The notes below the pieces were generated by a model. That model was not told the DNA's origin. It made no database searches and saw nothing but the letters and a program-made list of their open reading frames with translations. The position numbers were made by a program, and so were the translations under genes. Shown in pieces: positions 31,156-34,990 of a stretch of 34,990 bases of DNA; position 1 is the stretch's first letter; every line of letters starts with the position of its first letter. The DNA lies in NCBI GenBank assembly GCA_031732875.1, contig JAVMKL010000082.1, positions 1-34,990 on the forward strand, read 5' to 3'. This DNA comes from JAVMKJ01 sp031732875. GTDB lineage: Bacteria; Pseudomonadota; Gammaproteobacteria; Competibacterales; Competibacteraceae.

Positions 31156-32166
31156 TTACCGCCATCGCCACAGCGAGGCCGCCAGCGCGATCCCTCCGCC
31201 GCTGGCGCAGAACAACACCAGCGATCCCGGTTTCGGGCCTTTGCCTTGGGCAATGGCGTCGTCCAGGGCCATCGGAATGCAAGCCGAACCGGTATAGCCC
31301 CACTTGTCCATGATCCAGTGGGTTTTGGCGAGCGGTTGCCCGAGCGCCGCCATGGTGGCTTCGATGCCACGCAGGTTGACTTGGGTAAAGTAGTAGTGGT
31401 CCACGTCATCCAGCCGCAACGGGGTGCCGGCCGCGGCGCTGGCCTTGGCCAGCAAGCGTTCGATCAGCGGCGGCCAGTGCTCGGTGTTGAAGGTGGCGGG
31501 GAACTTGCGCACGAACTGCACGCGAGGCGGTCCGTATTGCGCCAGGTTGGCGGTGGTAGCCGGTCGATACGTCCCGCCGGTATAGATGCCGAGCGCGTCG
31601 TGATACTCGCCGGCGGCGGCCGTGACGGTCGCCAGCCAACCCGGCTGTGAACCCGCCCCGACGACCACCGCTCCCGCACCGTCAGCGAACAAGGTGACGG
31701 TTTTTTTGTCCTCCCAATCGAGAAAGCGACTCATCCCGTAGGCGCCGATCACCAGCACGAAGCGTTCCTCGGGTTCGGTGACGATGGTCCTGGCCGCTAC
31801 GTCCAAGGCGGTGACCCAGCCGGCGCAGGCCGTATTCAGGTCGAATACCCCGGCGTGCGACGCCCCCAGTTTGGCCTGCACCACCGCCGCCGTGGCCGGG
31901 CTGAGATAATCCGGCGTGTCGGTGGCGACGATAATGCGGTCGAGATCGTCCGGTTGCAAACCGGCTCGCTCCAGGGCGATGCGACCGGCGGCGACCGCCA
32001 GGTCCGAGGTAACCTGATCCTCGGCCATCAAATGGCGCTCGCGAATGCCGACGTTTTCCACCAGCCAGTCGCCGACCGGCTCGCCCAGCAACAGGTCGAA
32101 GTCGGCATTGGTCATCACCCGTTCGGGGACGTAGCTTCCGGTACTGATGATCCGAGCATGGCGCAT
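31156..32166 (-). CDS. KAS III (FabH-like) homologue with altered active site
   Basis: 336 residues from the ATG at 32166 with GAGG close upstream. It has the thiolase-fold layout of ketoacyl synthase III: VATDTPDYLSP, nucleophile Cys114 in NTACAGW, DGAGAVVVG, and the C-terminal LVLFCASGGGIALA. The second and third catalytic residues differ from FabH: PHQAN reads FTQVN (Thr261 for His) and GNTS reads GYTG (Tyr291 for Asn). Loss of the decarboxylation pair suggests acyl transfer or priming rather than normal chain elongation. It is followed by the condensation-domain gene, 117 bases on, as a probable operon. Confidence 0.82.
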   Translation of the reverse strand: MRHARIISTGSYVPERVMTNADFDLLLGEPVGDWLVENVGIRERHLMAEDQVTSDLAVAAGRIALERAGLQPDDLDRIIVATDTPDYLSPATAAVVQAKLGASHAGVFDLNTACAGWVTALDVAARTIVTEPEERFVLVIGAYGMSRFLDWEDKKTVTLFADGAGAVVVGAGSQPGWLATVTAAAGEYHDALGIYTGGTYRPATTANLAQYGPPRVQFVRKFPATFNTEHWPPLIERLLAKASAAAGTPLRLDDVDHYYFTQVNLRGIEATMAALGQPLAKTHWIMDKWGYTGSACIPMALDDAIAQGKGPKPGSLVLFCASGGGIALAASLWRWR

Positions 32167-32344
32167 GGTGGCCTCTATATTGCTGGCGATAATGGTTTTA
32201 GGCGGCGTCCGGGCGGCGTGCCAACGTCGGAACCCGACGATTGTGCTGTAATGATAATGGACTTTATCGGGGAGCATGGGCGTCTCGTTCGCCGGCCAGA
32301 AGGTCACCTCCAAGCGCCAAACAGCAAGGGATTCAAACTCCGCC

Positions 32345-32922
32345 GTGCCAAAACTCATCCTGGTCAGTTGGATCGGCCATGCCGACCTCAAGACCGCCGG
32401 GGGGAAGCCGGGGCCGGCATTGGCCCCATCGCCCAGGCGGTCGAGTTCGAGAATTTCGCCCGGATTGCGCTGCTCAGCGATTATCCCGAAGACCGGGCGC
32501 AGGGCTATCTGGCATGGCTGGGGGCACGCACCCGCGCCGAGTTGAGCGTGCGCCCGGTCGTTCTGTCCAGTCCGATGCACTTCGGTGAAATCTACCGGGC
32601 GGCGCGGCAGGCGTTGAGCGGCCTGACCGCTGGCCCGTCGCCCGCGCCAGCGCTGACGATCCACCTCAGCCCCGGCACGCCGGCGATGGCGGCGGTCTGG
32701 ATCATCCTGGCCAAGACCCGCTTTCCCGCTGAATTGATTCAGTCCTCGGCGGCGCACGGGGTAGAGATCGCCTCGGTGCCATTCGACATCGCCGCCGAAT
32801 TTTTGCCCGATGTATTGCACCAAGCCGACCGCCGCTTGGGCGCGTTGAGTGCGCGAGAACCGCCGGCGCGGCCGGAATTCGACGCTATCGTCTTCTTTGG
32901 ATTTTGCATATCCTACGATTGA
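32345..32922 (+). pseudogene. RtcR-like sigma-54 regulator, N-terminal CARF-like domain only
   Basis: The stretch from GTG 32345 (PKLILVSWIGHADLK) continues in another frame as GIGPIAQAVEFENFARIALLSDYP and so on, to LTIHLSPGTPAMAAVWIILAKTRFPAELIQSS, which matches the N-terminal domain of RtcR-type sigma-54 activators. The frames join if one G is added to the G run at 32399-32404. The reading frame ends at RPEFDAI followed by unrelated FFGFCISYD and a stop. The AAA+ and DNA-binding domains are gone. Even if the frameshift is a sequencing error, the gene is truncated. Confidence 0.75.
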
Positions 32923-32935
32923 TCTCAGATCAATA

Positions 32936-33089
32936 GTTCGGACAGTTTCGGACCTTTTGAATCAAGAGGTTAGGGTTTAGAAAAGGGATTAAATCCATGT
33001 CAGAGGGTAATCCTGACCTGCAAAAAATTCCTAAGCCATTGATTTTTCGGTTCATAGGCCTAAAAACTTCCTAATATCACTGTCTGAAC
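32936..33089. repeat. 154-bp segment with short terminal inverted repeats
   Basis: GTTCGGACAGT (32936-32946) and ACTGTCTGAAC (33079-33089) are inverted copies at 10 of 11 bases. Between them is a 25-codon frame (ATG at 32998, ending FRFIGLKTS) preceded by AAGGG. The segment lies exactly at the junction between the truncated regulator and the NurA gene. No target-site duplication is evident. Confidence 0.4.
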
Positions 33090-33130
33090 CATTGTCAGAT
33101 GTGACAACAGGCTATTCAAGAGTGACTTCC

Positions 33131-34273
33131 ATGATCGATCCAGCAAGCCAAGCTCAGCTCAAGGAGGCTATCGCGGATTGCATTGGTATTGACCAGAGTG
33201 TGCTCAATGCATTGCGCGAGGAGATTCACCCTCTGAAGAATGCAACCCGGCGAATCCAGCCACGTGCCACCACATCGATCTCGCTTGTAGGTACCGACGG
33301 TGGTAACAACCAGATCCAGTTCGATCCCTTCCTCATCCAGCTCGTCTGTGTGGTAGACAGTAGTAACAACGAATATTGCCTAGAGGCGGTCTCACCCACC
33401 ACGCCTGTCCAGAAGCTTAGCGAACGCCAGTTCGCTCCGGACGGAGCACCTTGTACAGCGCTGGGAGAGATGATGGCCGCTCTCGGCGTCGAGAGCTTAC
33501 CAGCACTCTCTCACATGATTCATCCAACTGAAAAGGGCAAACCGGTCTCACCTAGTTGGGTGCAGGTGTACCGTGAAATAGTGGAGTGGGCCATCCTATT
33601 TTCCATTCTCAAGAAGGACTTCGGTACCGATACCCTGATCGTCTGCGACGGTCTCCTGCGCAGCAAGGTATTCGCCAAGGACCTGTTCCATCGGCTACTC
33701 CAAAGGATGAAGGAGTGTATTGATCTGCAATGGAGCCGAAGTCGTCGCCGAGTATATCTCGCGGGGGTGGCCAAACATAGTAAGGTGCTCTCCCGCTATC
33801 GCTTGGCGATGGCCTTGGAAGGCGTGCTTCTGACTGATTACCCCGCCTACGTGGAGGTACCGCGCGAGGTGGAGGAACAAGCTTACGTGTGGTCAGAATT
33901 CGCGCGAGGGGATGATCGTACAGGCGAAGGTGGCGAGATTAATAAGTTTGTCGGCGGTAAGATGTTCCTAGTGAAGTTTGGCTCTCATCGACGCGATCCA
34001 GTCTGGCCTGTGGACATCTTCGTACCGCAAGTGAACGAGGCCCAAATCATTCTCGGCTCGATGCTAGCGGATGCCATCAATGGCTTCCCTGTACCGCACT
34101 ACCCACGTTGCTTACAGAAAGCACATGAAAACGCCGCGCTCGTCGATTTTGACTTCGATATCCTTCAGGACTTCATTTATGAAGGTGTGCGCAATAGCCT
34201 AGGAGGACAGGCTTCAACGCTGGACGCTTTCCAACTACAAGACGCTGATCCGGCGCAACGTCGATATGGATAA
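33131..34273 (+). CDS. NurA-domain nuclease
   Basis: 380 residues from the ATG at 33131; a TTG at 33092 is also in frame. The NurA pattern is visible: first metal Asp56 in GTDGGNNQ, a second acidic site at Asp173 in LIVCDGLLRSK, a helical insertion (SRRRVYLAGVAKHSKVLSRY, the basic strand with its Lys), and the ending EAQIILGSMLADAINGFPVPHYPRCLQKAHENAAL with conserved His. NurA is a nuclease that works with the HerA translocase. It ends 11 bases before the HerA gene, the standard operon order. Codon choice and lower GC than the host genes suggest recent arrival. Confidence 0.85.
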   Translation: MIDPASQAQLKEAIADCIGIDQSVLNALREEIHPLKNATRRIQPRATTSISLVGTDGGNNQIQFDPFLIQLVCVVDSSNNEYCLEAVSPTTPVQKLSERQFAPDGAPCTALGEMMAALGVESLPALSHMIHPTEKGKPVSPSWVQVYREIVEWAILFSILKKDFGTDTLIVCDGLLRSKVFAKDLFHRLLQRMKECIDLQWSRSRRRVYLAGVAKHSKVLSRYRLAMALEGVLLTDYPAYVEVPREVEEQAYVWSEFARGDDRTGEGGEINKFVGGKMFLVKFGSHRRDPVWPVDIFVPQVNEAQIILGSMLADAINGFPVPHYPRCLQKAHENAALVDFDFDILQDFIYEGVRNSLGGQASTLDAFQLQDADPAQRRYG

Positions 34274-34284
34274 AGGAAAACAGC

Positions 34285-34990
34285 ATGACAGAGATACAGC
34301 TTTTTCCCAAGGAACAGATTGTTGGGATTTTTCGTGGTTTTCAGCAAGGTGGCTTGGAGTTCCATGCCGACCTCGTCTTACCGTACCAAAACAAATTTCA
34401 GAACATTCCAATGCATGGGCAGTTTTTACTGGTCCAACTGGAGACACCGGATGAGGCCGTGTTAGGCCGAATCGCGTCCTTTTCTTCCGAGGGCAAGCTA
34501 TCCATTGGCTCTGGTGAAGAGTTCAATATCCGGGCGGTACGTGAGGATCGCCCAATTCCGGAAGACCTTCGAGAGCAGTACCTCAAATACCGAATTAACA
34601 TTCGCGTACTGGGTGTTTTGCGCAAGGATAGTGACAGATTGACTTTCGTGCCATCACACCGCCGCTTGCCGCACGTGGGTAGCAAGGTGGCGTTTCCAGC
34701 TAATGACGTATTGCGCGAAATTGCCGGGCATAACATCGAGGGGGCTCTCATCGGTCACCTTGCATTCGGTGAGTATATCTATGCCGGAGGCAACACCCAG
34801 TTTGAGGCCCAGATATGGATGCAGGTCCTTCAGCCGGAGATAGTAGTTCGTTTTCCTGTGGACTCGCTGGTATCACGCCGCAGCTTCATTTTCGCCCGTG
34901 CTGGTTTTGGCAAATCAAACCTCAATAAGTTGTTGTTCAGCAAGCTCTACAAAACTACACCACATGTTACCAAGCGGGGCGGCAAGCGCG
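34285..34990 (+). CDS. HerA-type ATPase, 5' part only
   Basis: At least 235 residues; the window ends inside the gene. The start ATG at 34285 has AAAGGA 7 bases upstream. Residues 8-190 form a beta-rich HAS-barrel-like N-terminal region (FHADLVLPYQNKFQNIPMHGQFLLVQL). The P-loop is ARAGFGKSN at 204-212, with Ala in place of the first Gly, as is common in bacterial HerA relatives. HerA is a hexameric DNA translocase that feeds NurA. In archaea the pair resects DNA ends; in bacteria similar pairs serve phage defence. The rest of the gene and possible further partners lie beyond the window. Confidence 0.85.
   Translation, partial: MTEIQLFPKEQIVGIFRGFQQGGLEFHADLVLPYQNKFQNIPMHGQFLLVQLETPDEAVLGRIASFSSEGKLSIGSGEEFNIRAVREDRPIPEDLREQYLKYRINIRVLGVLRKDSDRLTFVPSHRRLPHVGSKVAFPANDVLREIAGHNIEGALIGHLAFGEYIYAGGNTQFEAQIWMQVLQPEIVVRFPVDSLVSRRSFIFARAGFGKSNLNKLLFSKLYKTTPHVTKRGGKR

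Overview
The window is a chromosomal segment of a GC-rich bacterium, most likely a gammaproteobacterium. The best evidence is the block argB, algC-type phosphomannomutase, dut, coaBC, with radC divergent; this order is familiar from Pseudomonas and relatives. A cytochrome c5-type protein, purC, mutS and a DjlA-like co-chaperone fit the same picture. Finer placement (for example a Competibacter-like lineage, hinted at by the Rpn/DUF4351-type nuclease) is a guess.

Region 1 (1-8484) is an integrated element of about 8.4 kb. It lies in the 3' end of a tRNA-Asn gene and is bounded by an imperfect direct repeat that covers the tRNA 3' half and its terminator. It carries a tyrosine integrase next to the distal att site, a RelE-type toxin-antitoxin pair, and a leftward chain of mostly overlapping genes: excisionase-like HTH, winged-helix-like protein, 61-residue zinc protein, Ash-like ORF, CHC2 zinc finger, a small hypothetical, and a TOPRIM/DUF927 primase-helicase. 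A PD-(D/E)XK-type nuclease follows. No capsid, tail or terminase gene is visible. The layout resembles a P4-like phage satellite. Three non-coding structures stand out: a 12-iteron array with a 43-bp perfect dyad between the primase and nuclease genes (likely origin), a decamer repeat/hairpin before the operon, and a pair of mutually exclusive long-range RNA pairings inside the Ash-like region, as expected of a P4-type RNA immunity switch.

Region 2 (8485-17900) is mostly ordinary chromosome: a small exported protein, tRNA-Arg(CCG), a membrane-anchored cytochrome c, an Atm1-type ABC exporter, a DUF2892 protein, an AhpD-like protein, an orphan GspF/PilC-like protein with a small partner, a 5'-truncated TIR-domain gene, an Rpn/DUF2887-DUF4351 nuclease that may start at CTG, and mutS.

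Region 3 (17900-19640) is a patchwork between mutS and argB: two inverted-repeat elements, a peptidoglycan-binding/M35-like metallopeptidase gene and a scrap of a short-chain dehydrogenase gene.

Region 4 (19640-32170) holds argB-algC-dut-coaBC (with a 72-bp tandem repeat and a 100-N assembly gap between dut and coaBC), radC, djlA-like, a CbiM-like membrane protein, a CBS-domain protein, a 1.2 kb stretch almost empty of genes, purC, and a two-gene lipid-type unit: a KAS III homologue lacking the usual His and Asn, and a condensation/alcohol-acyltransferase-like protein.

Region 5 (32345-34990) begins with the remnant of an RtcR-like sigma-54 regulator, cut off exactly where its AAA+ domain should begin. 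A 154-bp inverted-repeat segment and a NurA-HerA pair follow; the HerA gene runs off the window. This pair is visibly less GC-rich than the host genes and is a candidate anti-phage module.
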